Origin: Flavonifractor sp. An82
GTDB lineage: Bacteria > Bacillota > Clostridia > Oscillospirales > Oscillospiraceae
Reading direction: 5' to 3'
NCBI RefSeq assembly: GCF_002159265.1
Contig: NZ_NFHG01000006.1
Coordinates: forward strand, 62,001 to 126,000
DNA length: 64,000 nt
In this document: one piece after another, positions 7,667 to 15,288 of the stretch
How positions within the stretch are numbered: position 1 is the first letter of the stretch
Layout of the letters: each line of letters begins with the position of its first letter
Notes under the pieces: generated by a model
What the model saw: only the letters and a program-made list of their open reading frames with translations
What the model was told of the DNA's origin: nothing
Database searches by the model: none
Position numbers and translations under genes: made by a program

Positions 7667-8341
7667 CTAGCTGCCGTAACGCAGCTGACGGTACCGGCGA
7701 TAGGCCTCCGCAACGCTGGACTTGTTTCCCCGTCCAAGGGAGAGCTGGGTGCCGTCGCTGAGAAACAGGCTGCCTCCCGAAAGCTCCTGTACATAAGTGA
7801 GATTGACTACAAAGCTGCGCTGGCATCTGGTGAAGATGAGTTCAGGCAGACGCTGTTCCAGTTGGTACAGGGGTTCCCGGGCGGCGATGCTCTGGTGGGA
7901 GGTGTGGATCAGGCAGCCCCGGCGGGTACCTTCCAGCCACATCAGGTTCTGAAAGGGGATGCCCACCTTCAGGCGTTCGCTGAGGATCTCCAGCCGCAGC
8001 AGGTCGGTGAACCACAGCCGGGCGCAGCGGAGCATGGCGTTCCACAGCTTGTCCATGGCGACCGGCCTGGTAAAAAAACCATCGGGGTGGAAGGAGTAGC
8101 TGTCGATAGCCCGCTGAGGATCACGGGAACAGAGGAACAGGGCGCTGCTTCCGTCCTGCGGAAAGGAGGGCGGGGGAGCGCTGTCCAGATCCCAGAAGAG
8201 GATGGCAGGACCTTGAGGGGGGACCGCCTGTTCCACAGCCACGATGTCCATGGAGACACAGGACAGCGCCATCCAGGTTCTAAGGGTTTCGCACAAAGCT
8301 GCCCGCTCCTCAGGATCAGGAAGGAAGACCAGAATATGCAT
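7667..8341 (-). CDS. LytTR-domain regulator with weak receiver domain
   Basis: A 224-residue protein. The N-terminal 115 residues have a receiver-like order (HILVFLPDPEERAAL, ILFWDLDSAPP, DGFFTRPVAMDKLW). The acid pair is altered and the usual Lys-Pro is Arg-Pro, so phosphorylation is doubtful. The C-terminal LytTR domain is well kept (NLMWLEGTRRGCLIHT, FTRCQRSFVVNLTYV). It lies 40 bases upstream of the LytTR/GHKL pair on the same strand, so the three may be one operon. AAGGAG precedes the ATG. It may be an accessory or constitutively DNA-bound regulator; targets are unknown. Confidence 0.75.
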   Translation of the reverse strand: MHILVFLPDPEERAALCETLRTWMALSCVSMDIVAVEQAVPPQGPAILFWDLDSAPPPSFPQDGSSALFLCSRDPQRAIDSYSFHPDGFFTRPVAMDKLWNAMLRCARLWFTDLLRLEILSERLKVGIPFQNLMWLEGTRRGCLIHTSHQSIAAREPLYQLEQRLPELIFTRCQRSFVVNLTYVQELSGGSLFLSDGTQLSLGRGNKSSVAEAYRRYRQLRYGS

Positions 8342-8498
8342 GTCCCTTCACTCCTTTCTGACCCGGACAGGGCGGCAGCGGCAGGAGTACTTTTGCGCGG
8401 GAGACCCTTTCCGGGGGCTGGGCATGGATATGGTGTATCTTTATTTAAATTTAACATAGATTTACAAAATTGAAATCACCCGATTCAGCCCCCAAAAA

Positions 8499-8765
8499 GA
8501 ACTATGCCTGCGGCGCACCGCAGGCATAGTTCCCCAGACTATTGATAAACAAGGTCAGCCGAAGGATTCGGAGGGAAAGATAGTGTGAAAGACTGCCCCG
8601 TAGGGCGATTCGGAGCGCAACCGCCACGAGGTGGCGGCACTTAGCGCGGAGATAAACCGTCAGGGTTGTCTTTCGCGTCCAATCAAGTAGTTCTTTAATA
8701 TGTCGAAAAATATTTTTCGACATATTAAAGAACTATGCCTGCGGCACACCGCAGGCATAGTTCTT
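8499..8765 (-). repeat. Structured palindrome-rich repeat element (possible ncRNA or MITE-like)
   Basis: A 267-base element bounded by two near-identical hairpins, each reading GAACTATGCCTGCGG-loop-CCGCAGGCATAGTTC (8499-8532 and 8728-8765). Inside are three short GC hairpins (8559-8571, 8595-8606, 8621-8637) and a perfect 42-base palindrome (8691-8732). On the minus strand the left hairpin ends in a T5 run and looks like a terminator. The right hairpin covers the stop codon of the LuxR-type gene. A 73-codon frame across it looks spurious. I recall similar dispersed elements in Oscillospiraceae, but copy number cannot be tested here. Confidence 0.65.
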
Positions 8766-9978
8766 AGAGCAGCATATATTTCTTTAAATCTTTTCGCTGC
8801 TTGATGCTCAGTTTTTGCAGTGTGGCGGACATATACTGCTTGACCGTATTGAGGGAGAGCCCCATATGGTCGGCGATTTCCTGATTGGTCCAGCCCCGGG
8901 CTGCCAGCATGGCGGTAGCAAATTCCGTGGTGGTCAGATTGTCGGCCACGTCATGACCGGTGACTGGATTATGGACTTTGCGCCAGCCGGAGGAAAAGCG
9001 GTAGGTGATGGCAATGATCCGGCGGAAATCGTCCGGCCAGTCCTTTTTGAGTACAGCTTCCAGCATGCCCCCCAGCAGGCCATGATGCTCTCCCAGCCCC
9101 TCGATCAGATCGTCCGGTTGGGCCAGTTCCCAGGCAGCCAGCAGATGGGACTGGGCCTGCTCCGGCTGCTTCAGACTCATGTAATCCATGACGGCGGCCA
9201 GATGCATGTAGATGGATGGGATGGGGTAGATCTGGGGCTGCATGGAGAAGGCGGTCTCCACGATGCCCAGACTTTTTCCATAGTCTCCCTGCAGATAGGC
9301 GTAATGGGACTGGACATAGAGGGCGAACATCCGCAGCCCCGGGGGCAGCAGACGGATATGCTCCTGCAGGGAGCTCACGCCGTTGGGCAGGGGCAGGTGG
9401 AGCAGTACGGAGGCGGTGGTGACAGTGAAGGTGGCCAGAGCCAGCAGCTGGGGCGGCATATCCGGGTTGGCGGTAAGTGTGTTGCGTACCGCTGAGAGAG
9501 TATATCGGGTCCGCTGGATCTGACCGATAGAGAGGTTGGAATAGGCGTAGATCAGACAGGCGGACAGCCGCAGGGGCAGTTCCGGGTGGGAGAGGTAGAG
9601 CTCCGCCGTTTGGGCGGCCTTCTCCGGCTGACCGCTGAAATAGTAGTACTCAGAGCGGGCGATGTCCCGCATCCGGGGGTCCTGAATTCCCTCCACAAAT
9701 TGCAGACACTGGCCGGGGATGAAAGCGGTGTTCATCAGGGGCATGGGTGTCAGCAGGGAAGGAGCGGTCTCCGGGGGAGACGAAAGAACGGGCTGCTGGG
9801 GGGGATCTGCCGGTGGCGCCCCCCGCTGTTCGGCAGGCTTCTGTGTATCCTCCGGAATGGCCCAGGAACCGCCAAACTTGATGGCGCCCTGGATCCGTCC
9901 GTCTCTGCAGTACTGCTGGACCAGACGCTGAGAGATCTTCCATTTCTGCGCTGCTTTCTGGACGGTGATATATTCCAT
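8764..9978 (-). CDS. LuxR-family regulator with N-terminal MerR/excisionase-like HTH
   Basis: A 404-residue protein with three parts. Residues 1-50 form a helix-turn-helix resembling excisionase or MerR N-termini (ITVQKAAQKWKISQRLVQQYCRDG, then a GGSWAIPED wing). Residues 85-330 are helical, TPR-like repeats. The last 60 residues are a GerE/LuxR HTH (GWTNQEIADHMGLSLNTVKQYMS). Two DNA-binding modules flanking a helical sensor suggest a looping or dual-site regulator. It is divergent from the injection-system operon across a 302-base region holding promoters for both, so it is the best local candidate for controlling that operon. It has its own promoter at 10014-10042. Confidence 0.75.
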   Translation of the reverse strand: MEYITVQKAAQKWKISQRLVQQYCRDGRIQGAIKFGGSWAIPEDTQKPAEQRGAPPADPPQQPVLSSPPETAPSLLTPMPLMNTAFIPGQCLQFVEGIQDPRMRDIARSEYYYFSGQPEKAAQTAELYLSHPELPLRLSACLIYAYSNLSIGQIQRTRYTLSAVRNTLTANPDMPPQLLALATFTVTTASVLLHLPLPNGVSSLQEHIRLLPPGLRMFALYVQSHYAYLQGDYGKSLGIVETAFSMQPQIYPIPSIYMHLAAVMDYMSLKQPEQAQSHLLAAWELAQPDDLIEGLGEHHGLLGGMLEAVLKKDWPDDFRRIIAITYRFSSGWRKVHNPVTGHDVADNLTTTEFATAMLAARGWTNQEIADHMGLSLNTVKQYMSATLQKLSIKQRKDLKKYMLL

Positions 9979-10013
9979 GGAACTCCCCCTTGCTGGATCT
10001 TTTTTGGACTTCC

Positions 10014-10042
10014 ATTATATGCTTTTTTGCACAGAGTTTCAA
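10014..10042 (-). promoter_or_regulatory. Sigma-A promoter of the LuxR-type regulator gene
   Basis: On the minus strand TTGAAA is followed after 17 bases by TATAAT, close to the sigma-A consensus, 36 bases before the ATG at 9978. Confidence 0.75.
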
Positions 10043-10099
10043 TATGCAATGCGGGCAGGGAAGCGGGTTTGGATGGAGGCATGTGGGCCGGATACCGCT

Positions 10100-10130
10100 G
10101 GCGGATTTGACAGAATCGACTAAATCCGCC
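10100..10130. promoter_or_regulatory. Perfect inverted repeat, possible operator
   Basis: Nine-base perfect arms GGCGGATTT and AAATCCGCC are separated by 13 bases, between the two divergent promoters. It could be a binding site of the dual-HTH regulator or an RNA hairpin; no T-run directly follows on either strand. Confidence 0.5.
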
Positions 10131-10215
10131 GTTTGTTTCGGCGGTGCACCTGGACAGGCTGCCATAAAAAGACCATGCGTTTTGCACCCGTAAAGGGACG
10201 TTCGTGCCAGAATCG

Positions 10216-10259
10216 TTGAAAGGCCAAATTCCATTTCATACAATAAGACTACGAAATGG
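10216..10259 (+). promoter_or_regulatory. Sigma-A promoter of the injection-system operon with overlapping dyad
   Basis: TTGAAA (10216-10221) and TACAAT (10239-10244) are 17 bases apart. A dyad CCATTTC (10231-10237) / GAAATGG (10253-10259) with an inner TA/TA extension brackets the -10 box, so a repressor bound there would block initiation. The first gene starts 21 bases later. Confidence 0.7.
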
Positions 10260-10280
10260 AGACAGGCCGGAGGTGGAACA

Positions 10281-10643
10281 TTGAACATCGCTGTTTGTGA
10301 AAACAGCGGGGCGGCGGCGGAGCAAATGCGCTGCTGGATCCAGCAGTACTGCAGGCTCTATCGGGTGCCCGCTGTTCTGGAGTGCTTTTCTTCCCCCACC
10401 GCGTTTTCTGCCAGCGGCTCTCCGTTCGATATCGTCTATCTCTGCTCCGGCGGCAGTACCGGGTTTTATCTGGCCCGACAGCTGCGGGAGCGGGATCCGG
10501 ACTGTAAGATCATCCTGGTGGATGACACCCAGGAGTATGCGGTCCGGGGCATGCGTCTCCATTGCACAGACTTTATTCTCCGCCCGGTGGAGTTCCGGCA
10601 CATTGTCCGGAGCATGAACCTGGCGCTGAGGGGGTGGATGTGA
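10281..10643 (+). CDS. Orphan pseudo-receiver domain protein, first gene of the CIS operon
   Basis: A 120-residue receiver-only protein resembling the N-terminal half of LytTR regulators (MNIAVCENS, then FDIVYLCSGG, then IILVDDTQEYAVRGM and FILRPVEF). The Asp that should follow the IVYL strand is missing (Cys-Ser instead), the acid pair is Glu-Asn, and Lys is replaced by Arg. It therefore cannot be phosphorylated in the usual way. The start is TTG at 10281, set by GGAGGT six bases before. The next gene starts inside its stop codon. It may act as a protein-binding switch that controls assembly or expression of the injection system, but this is inference. Confidence 0.65.
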   Translation: MNIAVCENSGAAAEQMRCWIQQYCRLYRVPAVLECFSSPTAFSASGSPFDIVYLCSGGSTGFYLARQLRERDPDCKIILVDDTQEYAVRGMRLHCTDFILRPVEFRHIVRSMNLALRGWM

Positions 10644-11695
10644 TCGAGCGGCTGCAGGTAAAGCGGCGAAAGTCTGGGGGGCCGGGACCCGGCGGGCTGG
10701 AGCAAAAGCTGCGGGGCCAGATGGCCTGGGCGGCGGGCACGGAGTTCTTTCAGCACCGGGACCCTCTGTACCATGTAACAGAATCCTTTCAGCAGACCTT
10801 TGACGCCATGGGCCGCCGTCATGCCGCCCAGCTGGGCGGGGAAACGGAGGAGAAGGAGCAGCCTGCCGGCGGGGAGACGGAGCGGCAGGGGGAACAGACC
10901 CCTGACCCCACCTCGGCCCGTTCCTTCTACGAGCGGGACCGGCCGGAAGATCAGGATATGCTCCGCCGGTTTTCCGAGACTGCCTTCCAGCGGGGCACCC
11001 TCTCCGGAGCGGTGCTCCAGGGTACAGGGCAGATGATGCTCTTCTCCTGCCTGAAAAAGACGGTGGGCCAGTCCCAGCCTGACAAGTGGCAGCAACGCAA
11101 GCTCTTTGAGAAAGCCTCCCCCATGCGCAACGTGCCGGGCCATAGTCCGGACAAAGTGGTGTTCAACCGGGGGTTTACCGACAGCGCCGTGGGCCTGGTG
11201 GTGGATACCCTGCGGGACGCCCGGCGTACGGTGGAGGACATGCGGGATCTGGCCCTGGGAAAGAGCGAGATGGGCCAGGCCGGAGCGGATACCCTGCGGA
11301 CCATGTACCCCTTTCTGGACGACAGCAGGGAGCGGGAGCTGCTGGAGCAGTACCGGGACCAGCTGAAGGAGACGGGGGACACCCAGGAAAAGGCCGCCCT
11401 CCAGAGCGCCATCGGAAGGATGGAAGCCCTTGTGGGGAAAAAGGCCCAGATGAAGCAGGAGTTCATCAACAAGCTCCGCTTCCTCTCTGACCGGGCCAAT
11501 GAGGCACTGGAGGCCTTCGAGGCTCCCGGCTTTGCCGGGGCTCTGGACCAGGCGCTGCGGGAGGCCACCGGGGCGGAGGAGCCGCCCCCCGAGGAAGGAG
11601 GCGGCGGGACAGATGGAGCAGCAGACACAACAGGGCCGGGAGCGGCAGCGCCCGGAGGAACAGCACACAGCCCAGACCCGGGAACGGAACCCTGA
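10640..11695 (+). CDS. CIS-locus helical protein of unknown function
   Basis: A 351-residue protein with no recognised domain. It starts at GTG 10640, which overlaps the preceding stop codon (GTGA) and has a GAGGGGG five bases upstream. The first 110 residues are charged and probably disordered, and residues 115-320 are rich in helices (for example SRERELLEQYRDQLKETGD). The last 30 residues are a Gly/Ala/Pro tail that overlaps the next gene by 83 bases. The position before the sheath gene and the coupled starts make it part of the injection-system operon. It could be an assembly factor or a cargo-related protein; no evidence decides. Confidence 0.55.
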   Translation: MIERLQVKRRKSGGPGPGGLEQKLRGQMAWAAGTEFFQHRDPLYHVTESFQQTFDAMGRRHAAQLGGETEEKEQPAGGETERQGEQTPDPTSARSFYERDRPEDQDMLRRFSETAFQRGTLSGAVLQGTGQMMLFSCLKKTVGQSQPDKWQQRKLFEKASPMRNVPGHSPDKVVFNRGFTDSAVGLVVDTLRDARRTVEDMRDLALGKSEMGQAGADTLRTMYPFLDDSRERELLEQYRDQLKETGDTQEKAALQSAIGRMEALVGKKAQMKQEFINKLRFLSDRANEALEAFEAPGFAGALDQALREATGAEEPPPEEGGGGTDGAADTTGPGAAAPGGTAHSPDPGTEP

Positions 11696-11999
11696 ACGGG
11701 AGCGGCTGAGCGGTCCGGGCCAGTTGGCCCAGGCACTGATGGCGGGCGTTTCCCTTCTGGATTTGCCCCCCCTTCGATTGGAGGAGCTGGCCGCCCTCAT
11801 GGGAAACCAGGGGATGGCGGATCTGCTGGAGCAGCAGTCCATTCCGCTGGAGGAGACCCGTTTTACCCTGCCGGAGCCCGTTGGGACCACTCCCTGGCCC
11901 GTGCCGGAGAGAGAGCTGATTTTGTCGGACCCGCCCCCGGACCTGACAGCGGGGGAGCAGGGAGGCAGGGCCTTCGATCCGGCGGGACTTGTGTATTAG
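11613..11999 (+). CDS. Small CIS-locus protein of unknown function
   Basis: A 128-residue protein starting at the ATG at 11613, with GGAGG eleven bases before. Its first 28 codons lie inside the 3' end of the preceding gene in another frame. The N-terminus is Gln/Arg/Glu-rich (EQQTQQGRERQRPEE) and low in complexity. A helical middle follows (LEELAALMGNQGMADLLEQQS), then a Pro-rich tail. No family is recognised. The stop is 15 bases from the next start, so it is translated with the operon. Confidence 0.5.
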   Translation: MEQQTQQGRERQRPEEQHTAQTRERNPERERLSGPGQLAQALMAGVSLLDLPPLRLEELAALMGNQGMADLLEQQSIPLEETRFTLPEPVGTTPWPVPERELILSDPPPDLTAGEQGGRAFDPAGLVY

Positions 12000-12014
12000 T
12001 AAGGAGGGGAGTCC

Positions 12015-12440
12015 ATGGATGAGACCTTCGATCTGCCGCCGGACAGCGGCGGGGAGCTGGCAGCCCTGCTGGAGCGCAGCGGTGTGGACTATGTCCGCCA
12101 GGGGGACCAGTTCCGCTTTCGCTTTACCGGCGGCGGCTGTACCTGGCAGATGGTGTGCCGCTGCCGGGAGGAACGGGTGCTGGTCTACGGCGTCCATCCG
12201 GCTCCCGTACTGGACGAAGGGCGGGCCGCCGACCTGTGCAGCCGGCTCAACAGTCAGCTGGTGGAGGGAAGCCTTTTCCTTCAGGAGGGACACTTCGTCC
12301 TCCGCACCAGCGCACTGCTTACCGAACGCTTTGAGGCGCAGGCGCGCATTGCCGCCGCGCTGGAGTATAACGCCGCCGTCCTTTCCCACTGGTGGGAGCG
12401 GCTGGCGGCCGAGGCCCAGGGCCTCACCATTCAACCCTGA
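12015..12440 (+). CDS. YbjN-like (type III chaperone-fold-like) protein
   Basis: A 141-residue protein. The order of elements (a helix with LAALLERSGVDYV, a strand pair FRFRFTGGGCTWQMVCRCRE, a strand LVYGVHPAPV, a helix with LCSRLNSQL, and strands EGSLFLQEGHFVLRTSALL followed by two helices) resembles YbjN-like domains, which share a fold with type III secretion chaperones. It sits just upstream of the sheath gene. A chaperone role for sheath or cargo is a reasonable inference but is unproven. AAGGAGGGGA precedes the ATG. Similarity is judged by pattern only. Confidence 0.5.
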   Translation: MDETFDLPPDSGGELAALLERSGVDYVRQGDQFRFRFTGGGCTWQMVCRCREERVLVYGVHPAPVLDEGRAADLCSRLNSQLVEGSLFLQEGHFVLRTSALLTERFEAQARIAAALEYNAAVLSHWWERLAAEAQGLTIQP

Positions 12441-12505
12441 ATCCGAATCCCGGCTGGCTGGGGTTTTGGAGGATATCATCAGCAGGCGATATTTCAAAAA
12501 AGAAA

Positions 12506-12560
12506 GGAGGGGCGCTTCACGTCCGGCCCCCAGCCATGATATGCGGCGTGAAGCAACAGC
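12506..12560 (+). promoter_or_regulatory. Sheath leader: ribosome site separated from the ATG by a hairpin
   Basis: A strong AAAGGAGGGG site ends at 12512 but the only usable ATG is at 12561, since an in-frame TGA at 12549 excludes earlier starts. Between them, perfect arms GCTTCACG (12514-12521) and CGTGAAGC (12547-12554) can fold and would bring the ribosome site to about eight bases from the ATG. Confidence 0.6.
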
Positions 12561-14324
12561 ATGGCAGAGTATCTTTCCCCGGGTGTCTACGTAGAGGAGT
12601 ACGATTCCGGCGCAACACCCATGCAGGGCGTCAGCACCAGCACCGCGGGCTTTGTGGGCTTTGCGGAGCGGGGCCCGGTGATCGGGCAGCCCCAGCTGGT
12701 CACCAGCTTTTCCGACTACAAGCGCATGTACGGCGGCTATCTCAGCGACGCGGCCTACGGCAATAACCGCTTCCTGCCCTATGCGGTGGAGCAGTTCTTC
12801 GCCAACGGCGGCGCCCGGGCCTACATCATGCGGGCGGTGCCCGGCGACGCCCGGGCGGCCAGCATCACCAGCGGCGTTCTGAAGATCACCGCCGCCAACC
12901 CCGGCGCCTGGGCGGAGGAGCTGCGGGTGATCGTCGCCCCCGCCTCCAAGGCCAAGACCCAGGTCCTGGCGGCAAACGGCGCCGAACTGACCCTGAAGAA
13001 TGCCGACGGCTTCAATCCCGGCGACGTGGTGGAGCTCTTTGACGGCAAGACCGCCGCCCACGCCACCATCAAGAGCGTGCTGGATAAGGTCATCACCCTG
13101 GACGCCCCCTGTGCTCTGGACGTGGCCGATACCCGCGTGGGCACCCCCAAGTACATCAAGACCTGTGAGATCTCCATCATTGCCCGCCTGGGCGAGAATG
13201 TGGAGAGCTACGAGAACCTCTCCCTCAAGCCGGACGCACTGAACAATGTGTGTGCCAGGACGGTCAAGTCCGACCTCATTGCCGTGGAAGTGGTGCCCGC
13301 CAAGGCGGCTCCCGCCCCGGCCAAGGAGAAGGACAAGGACGGCAAGGAGGTTCCCGCTCCCGCGCCCAAGGCGGCCTCCATCGTGCCCTTCGCCCTGTGC
13401 GGCGGCGGAGATGAGGAACTGGTGCTCACCCTCCAGGGGGGCAGCAACGGCTCTGTGCTCAACGCCGCTGCCGATGCCTTCCTGGGCAAGGACGACGGCC
13501 CGGGCAGACGCACCGGCCTGCAGGCCTTCCAGGAGAACAGCAATGTATCCATCCTGGCCATCCCCGGCATCACCGCCCCCGAGGTCCAGGCGGCCCTCAT
13601 CGGCTTCTGCGAGGGCAAGAAGAGCTGCTTCGCCATTCTGGACGTGCCTCTGGAGCTCAAGAAGACCAACGACGTGGCCAACTTCCGGGATATGTATGAC
13701 TCCACCTACGCCGCCATGTATCATCCCTGGCTGGAGATGTACGACGCCGGCGCTAAGCGCTCGGCCTACTTCCCGCCCTCCGGCGCCATGGCCGGTATCT
13801 ATGCCCGCACCGACATCGAGCGGGGCGTCCACAAGGCGCCTGCCAATGAAGTGGTCCGGGGCTGCACCGGTCTCTCCTGCGCCTATAACGAGGGCGAGCA
13901 GGATATCCTCAACCCCATGGGTGTCAACCTGATCCGGGCCTTTACCGGCCGGGGCATCCGGGTGTGGGGCGCCCGCACCATCAGCTCCAACGGCCTGTGG
14001 AAGTACCTCAACGTCCGCCGCCTGTTCATCTATGTGGAGGAGTCCATCAAGGCCAACACCAACTGGGTGGTCTTCGAGCCCAACTCCGCCACCCTGTGGA
14101 GCCGGGTCACCCGCACCATCGAGGCCTTCCTGGCCACCTGCTGGCGGGACGGCGCGCTGGCTGGCGCTACCCCCGAGCAGGCCTTCTTCGTGGAGTGCGG
14201 CCCCACCACTATGACCCAGGATGACATCGACAACGGCCGGCTGATCTGCCAGATCGGCATCGCCCCCGTGAAGCCCGCCGAGTTCGTCATCTTCCGCATC
14301 ACCCAGAAGACCGCTTCCGAATGA
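12561..14324 (+). CDS. Contractile injection system tail sheath protein
   Basis: A 587-residue sheath protein. The start MAEYLSPGVYVEEYDSG and STSTAGFVGFAERGP is the hallmark N-terminus of phage and eCIS sheath proteins. The C-terminal fold is also typical (GIRVWGARTISSNGLWKYLNVRRLFIYVEESI, then FVIFRITQKTAS). The middle carries an Ala/Pro/Lys-rich linker (about 245-275), probably a surface loop. Sheath subunits stack around the tube and contract to drive it into a target. Only one sheath gene is visible, whereas Afp/PVC loci carry several. Its ribosome site is separated from the ATG by a hairpin. Confidence 0.95.
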   Translation: MAEYLSPGVYVEEYDSGATPMQGVSTSTAGFVGFAERGPVIGQPQLVTSFSDYKRMYGGYLSDAAYGNNRFLPYAVEQFFANGGARAYIMRAVPGDARAASITSGVLKITAANPGAWAEELRVIVAPASKAKTQVLAANGAELTLKNADGFNPGDVVELFDGKTAAHATIKSVLDKVITLDAPCALDVADTRVGTPKYIKTCEISIIARLGENVESYENLSLKPDALNNVCARTVKSDLIAVEVVPAKAAPAPAKEKDKDGKEVPAPAPKAASIVPFALCGGGDEELVLTLQGGSNGSVLNAAADAFLGKDDGPGRRTGLQAFQENSNVSILAIPGITAPEVQAALIGFCEGKKSCFAILDVPLELKKTNDVANFRDMYDSTYAAMYHPWLEMYDAGAKRSAYFPPSGAMAGIYARTDIERGVHKAPANEVVRGCTGLSCAYNEGEQDILNPMGVNLIRAFTGRGIRVWGARTISSNGLWKYLNVRRLFIYVEESIKANTNWVVFEPNSATLWSRVTRTIEAFLATCWRDGALAGATPEQAFFVECGPTTMTQDDIDNGRLICQIGIAPVKPAEFVIFRITQKTASE

Positions 14325-14366
14325 TCTCCAGTCTCCCATACTGATACAGAAAGGACGAAATAAAAC

Positions 14367-14846
14367 ATGGCCATCAATTATCCATACAGAGTATTTCGGT
14401 ACCAGGTGGAGATCGACGGGATCAGCCGGGCCGGCTTCTCCGAAGTGTCCGGCATGAGCGCCTCCACCGACGCCGTGGAATACCGCGAAGGCGACGACCT
14501 GCGCAACACTCCCCGCAAGCTGGCCGGTCTCACCAAGTACGGCAACGTGACCCTGCGCTGGGGCGTATCCGATGACAGCGACTTCCTGGAGTGGCTCAAC
14601 TCCGTGGCTCCCACCAACACCGCGCCTCCCACCGGCATGGTCCGCCACAACGTGACCATCACCCTCATCGACGACGCCGGCAATCCCGGCCCCGCCTGGC
14701 AGCTCATCAACGCCTGGCCTGTGGGCTATACCGTGCCCGACCTGAACGGCCTGGGCGGCGAAGTGGCCATCCAGTCCCTGGAGCTGTGCCACGAGGGCCT
14801 GGAGCACATCCCCGGCTCCGTGGCCGGCGCGCCCGCTGACATCTGA
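14367..14846 (+). CDS. CIS inner tube protein, first copy (gp19/Afp1-like)
   Basis: A 159-residue tube protein. It starts YPYRVFRYQVEIDGISRAGFSEVSG and continues DAVEYREGDD and LTLRWGV-like strands (KYGNVTLRWGVSDDSDFLEWLN), the T4 gp19/Hcp-like tube fold used in eCIS. The end carries VAIQSLELCHEGLEH. Hexameric rings of it form the lumen inside the sheath. AAAGGA precedes the ATG. A large hairpin (14866-14901) lies just after the stop codon. Two more tube paralogues follow at 15628 and 16193; this one, next to the sheath, is probably the main tube subunit. Confidence 0.93.
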   Translation: MAINYPYRVFRYQVEIDGISRAGFSEVSGMSASTDAVEYREGDDLRNTPRKLAGLTKYGNVTLRWGVSDDSDFLEWLNSVAPTNTAPPTGMVRHNVTITLIDDAGNPGPAWQLINAWPVGYTVPDLNGLGGEVAIQSLELCHEGLEHIPGSVAGAPADI

Positions 14847-14865
14847 TCATTGACGAGGCAGACTC

Positions 14866-14901
14866 TGACGGCTTACGGGCCCTCCCGCCTGTGAGCCGTC
14901 A
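14866..14901 (+). promoter_or_regulatory. Intercistronic hairpin after the first tube gene
   Basis: Eleven-base arms TGACGGCTTAC / GTGAGCCGTCA (one G-T pair) enclose a GC-rich loop. No T-run follows, so it is more likely a message-stabilising or processing hairpin than a terminator. Confidence 0.5.
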
Positions 14902-14928
14902 GGGGACGCCCGGCGGAGGAGGACAATC

Positions 14929-15288
14929 ATGCAGACAGAATTTGAATTTGAGCTGCCCAAGGGCTATGTGGACGCCAACGGAGAGGTCCATAAGAAGGGC
15001 ACCATGCGTCTGGCCACTGCGGCAGACGAGATCCTGCCCCTGCGGGACCCCCGGGTCCAGCAGAACGCAGGCTATCTGACCATCATCCTGCTCTCCCGGG
15101 TGGTCACCCGGCTGGGCACCCTGAGTGCGGTCAACACCCGGGTCATCGAGAACCTGTTTACCATGGACCTGGCCTATCTCCAGGATATGTACCAGCGCAT
15201 CAATATGTCGGAAATGCCCCACTACCAGCTGACCTGCCCCCACTGCAACCAGCAGTTTGAGGTGCCGCTGGATTTTTTGCTGGGCTAG
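14929..15288 (+). CDS. CIS tail assembly chaperone-like protein (G-like part)
   Basis: A 119-residue protein. The N-terminal strands FEFELPKGYVDANGEVHKKGTMRLAT and an ILPLRDPRV segment lead to helices. It ends in a CPHCNQQFEVPLDF stretch with a zinc-like CxxC. Size, small T4-gp24-like fold and position between tube genes and a very long gene match the tail assembly chaperones of contractile tails. Its last codons read through a T TTT TTG heptamer (15273-15279), where a -1 slip would continue into the next frame to give a 226-residue product. GGAGGA precedes the ATG. Confidence 0.75.
   Translation: MQTEFEFELPKGYVDANGEVHKKGTMRLATAADEILPLRDPRVQQNAGYLTIILLSRVVTRLGTLSAVNTRVIENLFTMDLAYLQDMYQRINMSEMPHYQLTCPHCNQQFEVPLDFLLG

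Larger units (their letters stand above)
9979..10280. promoter_or_regulatory. Divergent control region between LuxR-type gene and injection-system operon
   Basis: This gene-free 302-base region carries two opposed sigma-A promoters and two clear inverted repeats, one free-standing at 10100-10130 and one over the plus-strand -10 box. It is the only obvious control point in front of the roughly 42-kb locus. The components are listed separately. Confidence 0.7.

Noticed and set aside
8502-8723. A 73-codon minus-strand frame inside the repeat element
   Set aside because: It lies entirely on stacked hairpins, with no convincing start signal. The translation looks like the spurious ORFs commonly called on such repeats.
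10562-10639. Upstream extension of the second CIS gene to 10562
   Set aside because: The extension overlaps the pseudo-receiver gene and lacks a ribosome site; GTG 10640 has one and gives a GTGA junction.
11466-14807. A 1113-codon open frame on the minus strand opposite the first CIS genes
   Set aside because: It is antisense to the sheath and tube genes, whose protein families are certain. The product is Gly/His/Val-rich without domains, as expected for a GC-rich antisense shadow.
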